From: Isoetes taiwanensis
Taxonomy: Eukaryota > Streptophyta > Lycopodiopsida > Isoetales > Isoetaceae
Assembly (NCBI GenBank): GCA_021234155.1
Contig: JAJEKV010000014.1
Location: 4,483,563-4,547,562, forward strand
Length of the DNA stretch: 64,000 nt
Direction of reading: 5' to 3'
In this document: piece by piece, positions 45,918-57,404 of the stretch
Position numbering within the stretch: position 1 is the first letter of the stretch
How the letters are laid out: every line of letters begins with the position of its first letter
Notes under the pieces: generated by a model
Told to the model about the DNA's origin: nothing
What the model saw: the letters and a program-made list of their open reading frames with translations, nothing else
Database searches by the model: none
Program-made: the position numbers and the translations under genes

Positions 45918-47490
45918 TGTGACGTTCCAAGTATGTATACGGACACGTCACTTGGTATAAGGCGCGCCACCTGGGGGATGATAACCTAGGGGGTTGACCA
46001 CAATGGATTTAATTAGCTATGATAACCAAATTATTAAGGATAATTATCTAAAGACATGTGATTAAGTCAATCCATAGTAGGAAGGCGCCATTTGGCATCA
46101 CCCGGGTTGCCAGCATAAGGGTTGCTAAACTAGGCCACCAAAGGGCAGCGCCATCCTCATACCAGGCCAATTCCGACCCAGCAAGGAGCCAGGAGCAGCT
46201 GAGCGCTCAGGAAACCGTTGCTGTTCGTCCGCAGATCGCCAAACACCCTTTCGCTGTTGCTGTTACCCCAGTACAGACCCATGGAAGCACCCCTTGACAA
46301 CGGGTCCAGCCGAAACTCTGGTTAGTGGTAGTTAATTTGCAAATTGTAGAATATCTCTCTAGGATTCTTTTCTGGATGGTTTTGGGTGAGACTAACCCTT
46401 CGTTGGTAATTAGGAATACTTTTCAATTATGAATGATGCTCTGTTATGGGATGGTCGATGTCTCTATGAGTCAGTTTAGTCGCTCCAGTAAACAGGGATT
46501 AAAGGGGGGGTAGAGGCCTCTGAGCGTGGGTATAGAATGCTCCTAGTACTTCCTTTAACACCCTGGTAGTGGCCTGTGCGCAAGAGCCCACCGGGTCATA
46601 GACGCTATGGTCTGGCTTAGCACCAGACAAGGGACACAGTGGTGAAGTAGGGGGTGGGGTCTTGCACGAGCATAAAAGGCTCCTGAGACTCCTACAGTGG
46701 GCTAGGCCTGATAGGCCGGTCCGCGTGGAGGGCGGGTATGGGTCCGACACTCCCTGGGTGTAGTGGTGTGACCCGTATGGGGCACCATGCACTTTGAGTA
46801 GAATTAGGGTGAGTAAGTCGGGTACGGATGCGGGGGTCGCTGATGCGACACGTATTCTCTAGCTCACCCACGTCACCACTGTGATCCTGGAAGGGGACGC
46901 CTCCCCGACCTGCCTCATCGGACCAGGTGTCATGAACCTGGAGTAGACTCAAAGGGTGATCCCTGGAGTCTGCGTCTCCGGAAGGTCAGAAGCGAAACCA
47001 TAAGCGTGAATCGACCCATCCGCAAAGTGCGCGCCTGGGAGGGGCGGATGGAGTGGACAACCCTAGCCGATGTTCTATGCCCGATAACGCCATGCCAAGA
47101 TTGGTCTGGCGATCTCCTGAGACCCGACCCGTCGGGCCGCTTCCCCCCACTAGAGTCTCGGCGAGGGGGTAGAACCTGGGTTTTGGGTGTTTTCCTAGCT
47201 TAGATGCATGTTCTTGCCGTCGGTACTTGGATGGATGTGCCACCCCTCGTGGTGGATGTTTATATGTGATTTATGTTGTATGCTAACCTTGTATTCATGC
47301 TTCCGCGACGTAGGCGCCCATCGAAGGCGTGGGCCGAATGACCCCTCCGTGTCCTTCACCTGAGCGTCTCTATGTAGACGGCCCGGGTTAGATGGAGGGC
47401 CCTGCTCGTGGCGGGATGGTCGCCATGGGAGGGGAAAGTCCCCGTATGTATACGGCCGGGGGTCGTATATATTCGTTAGAGCCGTCCACG
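45918..47490 (+). repeat. Chromovirus 5' LTR
   Basis: Begins TGTGACGTTCC; the end lies within a few bases of 47490, just before the primer-binding site. About 1.57 kb, the same as the 3' LTR. About 300 bp in the middle (46325-46630) is identical to the other LTR, while flanking windows differ at many sites, mostly at CAG/CTG. ORFs on either strand within it are spurious. Confidence 0.92.
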
Positions 47491-47491
47491 A

Positions 47492-47506
47492 TGGTATCGT
47501 CGAGCC
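47492..47506 (+). other. Chromovirus primer-binding site (initiator Met tRNA)
   Basis: TGGTATCGTCGAGCC, compared with the plant tRNA-iMet complement TGGTATCAGAGCC. The only disagreement is at the CAG. Confidence 0.75.
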
Positions 47507-48290
47507 GTGATTTCGGTTGCTCGAAATCATAGCACTGGCCAAACACTAACTCGTAGCACGGTAGTTAGGAGGAGGCTAAGTTAATGTGTTGTTAGCCCTC
47601 TTTGCTGTTTGGTTCGGTGTTAGGTTAAATTAGGAAATTGTAGCTTTAAGAAGGATAGGGCGATTGGAGGGCCAGAGGATTGGAAGAATTGTAGATGTCA
47701 GTGGGTAGCTCAAATGACGGAGAAGGTGCGTCCATTGGATCGGACATACTCAAATTACCCTAGAACGGTCGTCTCGAGGCGAAAAATGGTCAAGGGCGGG
47801 CCGAAAACCAACTTCGGCGCCCGCTTGCTTTTTGTCGCCTTGCGATCCACCCGATAAAGAGCGAAAATGCGATGCGGGCGCCCGGCCGGGTCAGATCTCG
47901 AGTCAACGCTGCCCGCCAGTCAACTTCGGGCGCCGCTTTGCTTTTCGGCGACCCCTAGTCGAGGGGAGCACGCATATAATCGCGGTCGGCGCGGCCAGTA
48001 TGCCTCGCGTATTTCCGCCGTATAATTATTTTATAATAATAAAATTTAAAAGTTAATAGGAAAATTTTAAAATTTCAAAAGTTATTTGGCCGTTTAAAAT
48101 TTCTTCTTGTCATTTGTTTTGCCTTGCCTTGAAAGACCTTCGACCGCCCCGAGCAGCGCCGCCATCGCCATCGCCGGACTTGGCGTTGCCATTAAGCCCT
48201 TGTGTCTTGGGGAACCCTAGCGCCTCCCTTGCCGCTTTTCCCGCCACCAGCGCCTCACCGCCCGACTTCGTAGACCTTAGTGCTACCGCT
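47507..48290 (+). other. Chromovirus untranslated leader
   Basis: No ORF. Two imperfect direct repeats (CAACTTCGG.CGCC.G.TTGCTTTT) lie near 47810 and 47930 and could be packaging or dimerisation signals; this is speculative. Confidence 0.5.
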
Positions 48291-49162
48291 ATGGCCAATA
48301 CCAAGAGCGCCCCGGACCCTTCTACCCTCAGCATCGTGGAGATTTATGCCATGATCGCCCGGTACATGGCTACCGATCCGGCCTTCATCGACATCCTTTT
48401 AGACGAGTTGGTGAACCGGTTTGAGAACAACGATAGGATCCCCTATCCTATCTATCACTTCTCAGAGCCATTTCTGATCCGGCTGAACCTCCGCCAGCTC
48501 TCCTACACCATTGTCGAGCAACACGACATGGTCATGATGCTCATTAAATTCTATCCTCCCGAACAGGAAGGGCATACCGAGGAGGAAGACATCAGGACGG
48601 AGGCCGACCGTGTCAGAGGTTTGGCCAGGGAGGATGACCACCGGGAGATAGAGCGGGCAGATACGGCAGCCCGGGGAAGGGAATACAGGTACCTCGGGGA
48701 CGGCTTTGCCGTCATCGATGGCAGAGCCATTGAGGTTCCTCCATACCGCTGGCATGAGGACTCCAGCAGTTTTATATGGGGGGAAATCCCCGATATCAGC
48801 ATAGACTATCTGACAACCATTCAGATAGATATGGGCCTCAGCGGTACCAGGCTGAGCTTCTTCGCCGAAGCGCAGCCCAACATTTTGCTCAGATTCAGGA
48901 AGATCTGAGGAGAGCCCGGGAGGAACGGGAGAAGCTTGAACAGGAGGAGAGGGATCGGCAGGACCAGCTGAACCCGCAGGACGGAGGGGCAACTGGGAGT
49001 GGGTCGGGCCCAACCCCGACAGAACATGTGACCATTAAGCACCGGAGGAAGGGTTTAGCCCGAAAGACCGGCAGTCAATACAAGGAGAAACTAAAGACTG
49101 TCGAAGCTTTTGGCAAGAATACCAGCTCCAGTCGGAGACAGCAGCGGGTGGATAGCTCCTGA
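48291..49162 (+). CDS. Chromovirus ORF-A, novel N-terminal part with coiled coil and basic tail
   Basis: Starts [20 protein letters not shown] at the first ATG in the frame. About 200 residues look globular and acidic and match no family I know. The frame then shifts by one base near 48835 into a helical, Glu/Arg-rich coiled coil ([19 protein letters not shown]), a Gly/Ser linker, and a basic segment ([19 protein letters not shown]). The basic segment contains ARKT at about 49058-49069, like the ARKS motifs around Lys9 and Lys27 of histone H3. A TGA at 49160 separates this from the histone fold that follows in the same frame. The frame change and stop lie next to CAG/CTG, so the true ORF may be continuous. 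Role unknown. Confidence 0.6.
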
Positions 49163-49523
<361 letters not shown>

Positions 49524-49755
49524 CATATTTTGCGGGGCTCCGCATTGTAAATATTTTTTTTGGTATTTAATAAAAAAAAAAAAAAACTCTTTTTGTTTTA
49601 AGTTGAAGATGTATTGAGAACCTTATATTTTATTTTAAAGTATGAAATTGCTGACATCAGCATAATAATAAAAAGGGTTTAAAAAGGGTTTTTAGTGTGT
49701 ACTCCCACTTGTTCTCTTTCATTTTCTTGCTTCCTCTCTCCTCCCTTCTAGCGCC
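49524..49755 (+). other. Non-coding gap between ORF-A/H3 and ORF-B
   Basis: Contains ATTTAATAAA followed by a run of A at 49572-49586, AT-rich sequence, then a pyrimidine-rich leader before the ATG of ORF-B. It may hold a polyadenylation signal and an internal promoter; inferred only. Confidence 0.4.
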
Positions 49756-51153
49756 ATGGCCGCTGCTGACCTTGTCGCCTGGTACCATGACGGAGAGCAA
49801 TGGGATCCGCAAGTCCCTTTCGACCTGCTGCGGCCTTTGCTATGCCAGCGCCTAGATCTCCTTGCCAACATGCAGAGGCACCCAGATTACGCCGGATTTT
49901 TGGATTTCTACAGGGAGGAGATGCTCCCTCTGTGTATTCCTCTTGGGGATCCTCCCCAACTGTATCTGGAGCGGGAGGTAGTCCGAGAGATGCTCGGGGG
50001 AGATACTCATGCATATGATGTCCTGAAGGGAAAGCTCCGGTGGGGCAAACACCGCCTGTGTAGTGCGGCATCGTACGGCAATACCTTGAGGTTGCCTTTC
50101 GCACTAGCCATCCTCATGGACCAATACGCCGAGGATGAAACCTTGCTCAGAGAAAAGGCAAATTGCCCGAAGTCTTCCGAGGAGGGGAAGACGAACACAT
50201 AGGCATGGGCTTACTTCCCGTTGGAAGCGATTGGCGGAAGAGCCGCCACCACGCCGCGAGCAAGCTATAGGCTTGTCGGGGGCTGGATGCCCTTCCAGCT
50301 TATTTATCACCAAGGGCAAGAATATCTTCTCTTGGATGATATTATCCGGACTTATCACATGGTGGTCGGATTTAGGCAAGCGTAAAGACCATGTGTTATA
50401 TGAGCTTGCGTAGTATTGTATGGATGACTTCATCGACTTCACTTCTATTGAGCTACCTTCGGAGGTGCAGCGGCTGCTCCAGCCCGCCAGAGACTATCGA
50501 ACCCACCGAGACATTGCTACGGCTTGGGACTTCGTGATGCGAGGAGCCGGCCTCTCAGCCCTCATCAGATGCCTTCACGGCTATGGGACCTCACGTCCCA
50601 AATATTAATATGGTTGAGGTTCCCTCGGGTTCAGATGACGAGGGAGAGGATTTATATCATAACCCTGCTCATGTGAAGGAGGAGCAGCAGGAACTTAAGG
50701 AAGAGGAGGTTTTCATGGATTTGGATAAGGAGGTGGCCACATCGAGACCCCCAAGAAGGGGAAGGTGTCGGGCAACCACCTTACCCATTTCTTTTTTCGA
50801 CCTTTCGACGGGGGGCAAGTCCTTTTATAGCCCCTGATTTAGGGCCGGAGGCTGAAGCTTCATGGTGGGCCCTCCGTGCTCTCTCTACACTGGCCGGCCA
50901 CAAGAAGCTCCCCTATCGTACGTTTACTTATGTACTCGTGCGACGGGATCTTGCCCTGACGGCCTTGGGTCAGGATATTGCACCCTGGATGAGCATGAAG
51001 CTCCTCACGGCAGCCCCATTGGCCGTTGCCTATCCACCAGAGGTTGCATCTCTTGCGGCTGCCACAGTAGACCCCGGGGTGACTCTGCTGCGACACCGAC
51101 CGCCTCCACCACCTCCTAGGCCTACGGATGAAGAGGGAGGACCTAGCTCTTAA
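49756..51153 (+). CDS. Chromovirus ORF-B, novel accessory protein
   Basis: Starts MAAADLVAWYHDGEQWDPQV. The first 148 codons end at TAG 50200-50202, but the same frame continues (AWAYFPLEAIGG...GGWMPFQLIYHQGQEYLLLDD) to 50383; CAG would restore it. Frame changes then lead to MDDFIDFTSIELPSEVQRLL (50420), an acidic segment (SGSDDEGEDLYHNP, EEQQELKEEEVFMDLDKE; 50583-50837) and a last segment (HKKLPYRTFTYVLVRRDLAL) ending in a Pro tract and Ser-Ser at 51153. No known domain recognised. Acid-rich blocks are common in histone-binding proteins, but that link is only a suggestion. Confidence 0.5.
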
Positions 51154-51380
51154 ATTAATTGTACTACGCATTTTTGTATTGCGTATGATTGTGGAATTTT
51201 GGGTTGGCAAATTCTTTAGCCACTTTATAATATGATACATCTTTCTTTCCATCGATTGCAATTACTATCTTTATGAATACAATTGAAAATTATTCCTTCT
51301 ATCATGTGTTTTGCTGGTTATTCGAGTTGGTCTATAACAAAACTATCCAACCCTCTATATTCATTTCAATTGTCTTGCAG
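51154..51380 (+). other. Intron-like gap before ORF-C
   Basis: AT-rich; ends with a pyrimidine tract and AG (TTCAATTGTCTTGCAG), a convincing 3' splice site. Suggests ORF-C is expressed from a spliced RNA. Confidence 0.5.
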
Positions 51381-51838
51381 AAGAGACCCTTTGGGAATAT
51401 GAGGAGAGGATTACAGACATGATAAGGAGGGATGACCGCGGGCCGCCAGAGCAGGACTATGGCCAGAGATATGGCGAATATCCCGAATGGGATGAAGGCT
51501 ATGAGATGGAACCCCTGCCACCAGGAGAACCCTATGATGCTGAAAAAGGGTTGGAGATAGTTAACATCCTTAGGGACAGAGCTTTTGAGGACCTGAAGCT
51601 GACCCTGTGCCGTACCTGGGACTATTGGAGTATGAGCAGGCACGAGGCTTTCGAGGACACCAATGACCACCTGTGGCAACTCTTCTATGCTTTGCGAAGG
51701 CTTTTCAATCTTCTCATTGTTAGCCCAACATGGGAATACCAACCAGTGATTGTCCAAGCCTGGGCACGCTACAAGCTCGTTAGGGCTGTGCGTGAGAGTG
51801 TTCGCTATTCAATTCTGTACCCCTTCGCGAACCCCTAG
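51381..51838 (+). CDS. Chromovirus ORF-C, novel accessory exon
   Basis: After the acceptor the frame reads ETLWEYEERITDMIRRDDRG, an acidic Tyr/Pro-rich stretch (GEYPEWDEGYEMEPLPPGEP), then a helical region rich in Trp and Arg (HLWQLFYALRRLFNLLIV, VQAWARYKLVRAVRESVRYS), ending at 51838. The frame is open and undamaged for 150 codons. The first internal ATG is at 51419. No family recognised. Confidence 0.55.
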
Positions 51839-52072
51839 GCCGGATTCTTCGAGTTTCGTTTTTTCTATGCTGTTTGTGAGCTCACTCTAAGTTCCAGTGT
51901 ATCATGTTGTCTTTGTATAATACTCTTGTACCGACTCTTGGTGTGAAACTGTAATAGCAAAGTTTTCCTCTTATAATAACAAATTCCCTTTATGTTCTCT
52001 CTCTACCCCTTTTGCTCAACATGATACCATTTGTAAGAATTTATCTGTTATAAATATGCTTATACCTTTCTC
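51839..52072 (+). other. Spacer between ORF-C and gag
   Basis: AT-rich with TATAATA-like words; no coding. Could hold the ORF-C 3' end and gag leader. Confidence 0.4.
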
Positions 52073-52709
52073 ATGCTCGATTTAGACGGTGCCCGTAACG
52101 CCGCTTGGCAGACACCCTCCAACGCCAGTAGGCTGACTCCTGAACAGGAACTGATGATAATGAAAAGGCAGTTAGGCGAATTACAGGCCTACGTATTGCA
52201 TGCCAACCCACCGCAACAAACCCAGGAAGATGGACCGGAGTTACCTCCGCTACCACCGAGTCCACCTGCACAACAGCCATCTCCCCCCTGGAGCTAGTCC
52301 TGTACCTGCACCGAGGAGGCCTCATGCTAAGCGTTACCGAAGTTCCTCTAAGAATAGTGCCACTTCTTCACGGTCAACCACTTCGATGTCTTCTGGTTCA
52401 TCAGTATCAGCGGGTGACCATGCAAAGCGCCGAGACAAAGAGTACCGTAAGACGGTAGATACAGCTATAACTAGTATATGGAAGAATAGGAAATTGGCCC
52501 AGTTTGATGGGAAGTCCAGAGGCGGCTTAAATGTCGAATCCTGGTTGGACGAAATGAAGGAGTTCGGGAAGTCTTATGGCATGACGGAAAAGGATACAGG
52601 ATAGGTTGCCACCACCAACCTTACAGGAGCTGCCCATGCCAGGGCCAAGCATCTGGACAGGAGCAGATGCAACTTCAGGAAGTTCGCCAAGGCGTTCAAG
52701 TCGCATTAT
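52073..52709 (+). pseudogene. Chromovirus Gag N-terminal part, frame changes
   Basis: Starts MLDLDGARNAAWQTPSNASR, Pro-rich, changes frame near 52290 (into PRRPHAKRYRSSSKNSATSS) and near 52603. Capsid-type sequence (LAQFDGKSRGGLNVESWLDE, MKEFGKSYG; then [15 protein letters not shown]) is typical of plant Ty3/gypsy Gag. The breaks lie beside CTGGAG and CAGG, so they may be consensus errors. Confidence 0.75.
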
Positions 52710-55700
52710 GTGCCTCGTGCGCACAAATGCCAGCAGATTCAGACCTTCTATAGGTTGGAGCAGAAGGGTATGTCGGTCCAGGCTTACACTGATGAGTTTA
52801 TGCGCTTAAGGCTGTATGTTCCAGGAATGAATGAAAAGAGAGCCGTAGAGGGTTATATTGAAGGGTTGGCCCCATCAATTAAACGGATGGTTAAAGCCAT
52901 AGACCCAAAATCAGTTGCGGAGGCCGAGGCTAAGGCATTGAGCCTCGAGGAGGACACACCAAGAAATCAGTATCCGCGTCCTACTCCTTATTCGCAGGCC
53001 CGGTCATCCACACCATACAAACCCCGTTCGCCAAGTCCGGGGCCCTCTCAGCAGAACTCGTATAGCCGGCCGGAAAAGAAAGTTACTTTCAGCACGGCTG
53101 ATAAACAGGGCAATGTCGGCAAGGAAGTACGAAACCTCTTACAGTCTATTCCTAAGGAGGCCCAAGAACAGCTCCGCCGGGATAAGGCATGTTACAGGTG
53201 TATGCAACCTGGGCACTTTATGCACAATTGTCCATATGTTACGCAGACTGCCCAGCTGGCCATGGCCGACCTCGATTGGGACGATCTGGAGTCAACCTTA
53301 CCTGTCGAGGACGAGGCTCCTGACTATATTCATGGTGCGTCTCATATTCTTGCAGCTATAGAAACCGGCAATGCCGAAAGTCAGCCTGCTGTCATTTCCA
53401 CCATAGGTCAAGTAGACAGTAAGCCTTTTGTAATTCTTATGGATACGGGAAGTACACATAATTTTGCTTCCCCTAGAATGGCTCAGGTCTTACAACTTGA
53501 AACATTAAGGTCTCGGCCAAGGCCTGTCACTCTAGCCAGTGGTAAGGTCAGGCATACTCATGGCCGTCGCATCAATCTTAAGATGCAGTTGCCAGGTGCA
53601 CCAGTGGCTTTGGGTGCCGAGTTGATGGACATTGGTAAATATGACCTCATTGTTGGTATGGAATTCTTGGCATCCGCAAAAGCCAACATAGACTGCGAGA
53701 AGAGGGAAGTTACCTTCGACGCAGCTAATGGAGCCCGCGTGACTATTAAAGGTGAACCCTTCAACCCTATCATGCAGTCTATGTCCATCAGACAGTTGGA
53801 TAAAGCTATACGCAAGGAAAAGCTCCTCTGCATCATTTCCCTTGCGTCCATAGAGTCAGGTGCTAAACAAAAGCAAGTAATCGATACCTTGCCAGAAGGG
53901 ATTGCTCGCCTTCTCCGGGAATTTGGTGACCTTTTCCCAGATGAGATTCAGAAGCTTCCTCCTTTTAGAGGAGTGGAATGTGAAATAGCTTTAGAGCTGG
54001 GTATCAAGCCTACTAGCAAGGCCCCGTACCGTATGAGTCCTCCAGAATTGGCAGAACTTAAGAAGCAACTTCAGGAGCTGCTAAACCTAGGTTTCATTCG
54101 ACCTAGTGTTTCGCCTTTTGGCGCCCCTATTCTCTTCGTTAAGAAAAAGGACGGCTCGCTGAGGATGTGTATTGATTACCGGCAACTTAACAAGCATACC
54201 ATCAAGAATCGCTATGCTTTGCCTAGGGCAGATGATCTAATGGATTAGTTACAAGGGGCTAAGTATTTCTCAAAGATTGATCTACGCTCCGGATACCATC
54301 AGATAAGGATCAAGGAGGAGGACATCCATAAATCCGCTTTTCGCACTAGGTATGGGCATTATGAATGTACAGTTATGCCTTTTGGATTAACTAATGCCCC
54401 AGCAACATTCATGCGACTGATGAATGATGTCTTCCCACAATACTTGGATGATTTTGTTGTTATCTTCTTCGACGACATTCTCATCTACAGTAAGACCCTT
54501 GAGGAACATGAGAAACATCTTAGACTGGCCCTGCAAAAGCTGAGACGTCATCAGCTCTATGCCAAGTTCTCTAAGTGCAAGTTTGCCACTCCAAAGGTCG
54601 ATTATTTGGGCCATATCATTTCGGCAGAGGGAATTGCTACAGACCCGGCAAAGATAGAGCCCGTAAGAGAATGGCCTATTCCCGCGAATGTTTCCGAAGT
54701 CCGGAGTTTCTTGGGACTAGCAGGCTACTATCAAAAATTTGTGAAGGATTTTGCGAAGATCGCAGCTCCTCTTACAAACCTCACAAAGCATGAGAAGGTG
54801 AAAGATTGGATGGACCACTGGAAGACAAAAGTTCAGGAAAGTTTCCAGCAGCTTAAGGATGCCTTAACATCAGCACCAGTTCTCACATTGCCCGATCCTG
54901 ACCAGGATAAACTGGTGGCGACGGATGCCAGTAAGATTGCCACCGGAGGGGTCCTAATGCAGGAGGGGAGAGTTATAGCCTATGACTCAAAGAAAATGAA
55001 CGAAACAGAGCAGCGGTATCCTACCCATGATCAGGAATTGTTAGCCGTTGTCCGTGCTTTGCGCATATGGAGACACTACCTTCTTGGTAAAAGATTCCAG
55101 TTGGATACGGATCATCAAAGTCTCCGTTATTTATCCACCCAGCCAAATCTCAATCTCTGTCAAAGAAGATGGATGGAATTCTTGGAGGAGTATGATTTTG
55201 AGATTATGTATAAGCCTGGCAAGCACAACGTGGTTGCGGATGCTTTATCACGCCACCCCTTGGTGACCCGAACCCATTGTAATGCCATTTCTACACTCAC
55301 CAGTGAGTTTGGGAAACAGATAGAGCAGACCCTGGCCACAGATCCATAATTCTGTGAAGTTTGGGACAGTTTGGCTAAGGAAGCTCGCACGGACGCAGAA
55401 CGCGAGGCTTTTCGTGCATATAAGAAGGAGGGCAACTTATTATATCACAAGGATAAGTTGTGTGTACCAGAGACTTCAGGAGTACGGAAGCTCATTCTTC
55501 ATGACACACACAATAGCCCTATAGCAGGACACGCAGGTTTTATGAAAACCTACTTTAAAATTCATTCCAGTTATTTCTGGCCTTCCATGAAAAAGGAAAT
55601 TGCCAAGTACATTAGGCAGTGTCAGGTATGCCAGCAAACAAAAGCGGAGCAGTTAAGGATTCCAGGTGAGTTACAACCTCTGGATGTGCCAAATGCCAAA

Positions 55701-56813
55701 TGGGAAGTGATAACCATGGATTTCATTGTGGGCCTTCCAAGAACTCTCCGGGGATATGATGCCTTAATGGTTGTGGTCGACAAATTGTCAAAAATGGCTC
55801 ATTTCTTGCCATGTCGTACCACGGATACCGCCTTTGATACTGCTCTACTATTCGCCAAGGAAATCTTCAGATTACACGGAATGCCACGAGTAATTGTGTC
55901 GGATAGGGATCACAAATTTGTAAGTGCATTCTGGAGAGATTTCTTTACCACCATTCAGACTAAGCTTGCTATGAGTACGGCATATCATCCTCAAACCGAT
56001 GGTCAGACGGAGCGTACAAATCGCATCATAGAGGATATGCTAAGAAGTTATGTGTGGAGTAAGCAATCACAATGGGCTGACTATATTTATCTGGTCGAGT
56101 TTGCCTACAACAGCATGAAACAGGAGTCTTCCAGAATGTCTCCCTTCATGATAAATTATGGTTATCAATGCCTTACTCCCGACACATGGCATAACCCCGT
56201 TTCTAAAGTGGAGGTTTCTCAACAACTTCTATTAGAAATGCAAGCTCTGGTCGAAGAAGTTCGTGGGTACTTATTAGCTGCACGCAGTCGTCAGAAGAGT
56301 GTAGCCGATAAGCACAGAACCCCACGCGTTTTTCAGGTGGGCGAATCCGTTTGGCTGAAGATTAAGGTAAAACAAGCCAAGCTTAAGATTGGCAACTGCA
56401 AGAAGTTGGCACCCAGATGGGCTGGACCGTTCAAAATTATTGAGCGTGTTGGAGAGCAGGCATATCGCTTGGATTTGCCGCCCCGCTTGAAGATCCACAA
56501 GGTCTTTCACGTGAATCTTTTGAAACAACACACCCCTGATCCCGAGGAGGTTTTGGATACCCCAACCCTCCTAGAAATGACTGAGGAGCAACTGGAAATA
56601 GTGCCTGAGACTCTCCTTGATCGAGCTTACAAACAAACCAGAAGAACTCAAATGTTGCAATACTTGGTTAAGTGGAAGCACTTACCAGTTGAGGATGCCA
56701 CTTGGGTGATGAAGATAGACCTTGACAAGCACTATCCGGACTTCATGCGGGAATCTCAAGGCCGCACCAAGCTTGGAAGCTTTATTCCCAAGAGTAGCGC
56801 CCTAGAGGGGTAG
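52710..56813 (+). CDS. Chromovirus Gag C-terminus and Pol (protease, RT, RNase H, integrase, chromodomain)
   Basis: A single frame over 1,367 codons, interrupted only by TAG 54246-54248 and TAA 55347-55349. Gag zinc knuckle [14 protein letters not shown] at 53190-53231. Protease DTG at 53442-53450. [21 protein letters not shown], then [10 protein letters not shown] (catalytic FxDD at about 54465). RNase [15 protein letters not shown] and TDHQSLRYL. Integrase: zinc-binding HDTHN...H...CQVC, then [15 protein letters not shown] and DGQTERTN for the D, D, E triad. Chromodomain from about 56604 ([28 protein letters not shown]). The chromodomain places it among chromoviruses, whose integrases are thought to be guided by methylated histone H3. 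The two stops are each one C-to-T change from Gln (MD-Q-LQGAKYF; TDP-Q-FCEVW). Confidence 0.93.
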
Positions 56814-57391
56814 ATGCATCGGAAGTAATAATCGTTACCAATGATGAGATCACCTTTGTGTTCTCTAGGACATGGTCATAGGCTGACCACGACTTGCTAC
56901 CACAGCATATAGGTCATAGGCTGCGTTCATCTCGGCTACAATGGGAACTTCACCATTCCCTATGCTGCAATGAACTGCAAACCATAGACATGATAGGTCC
57001 CCTGGTAGATAGAGTTTATTTCTTTACTATAAGGGGGTGGTCCCTTCAACCACAATTTCATCATATGTACTGATACGCTGACATGTGCAGGCCAGTAAGC
57101 AGTATGTGCCCTGCCCATGCTAGAGGGTTACTGATGACCCGACCTCTTCAGTTTTGTTTTGCCTTCATGTTTTGTTTATCGTTCCACTGATGTTGGTATT
57201 GGATTTCGATCCTTAAACTGTTTGATTATGATAATCATGTTGAATGCACCACGGTGCTTGAAATGTTTTGCAAACCTTAAAGTTTCAATATATGTATTAC
57301 TTTTCGGAAAAATAACGCATTACTTTCCTTCATAATGTATTTCTTTGTACATTTCTAACTAACCTCCAATGCTGAGGACAACATTGATTCT
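56814..57391 (+). other. Chromovirus 3' untranslated region
   Basis: No ORF. GGTCATAGGCTG is repeated near 56874 and 56911. Leads to the polypurine tract. Confidence 0.5.
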
Positions 57392-57404
57392 AAGGAGGGG
57401 AGAA
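57392..57404 (+). other. Chromovirus polypurine tract
   Basis: AAGGAGGGGAGAA directly before TGTGACG of the 3' LTR. Confidence 0.85.

Noticed and set aside
46499-47542. Several ORFs of 65-115 codons on both strands inside the 5' LTR (and repeated in the 3' LTR)
   Set aside because: They lie in GC-rich LTR sequence, are Pro/Arg/Ser-rich chance frames, and do not survive comparison of the two LTR copies.
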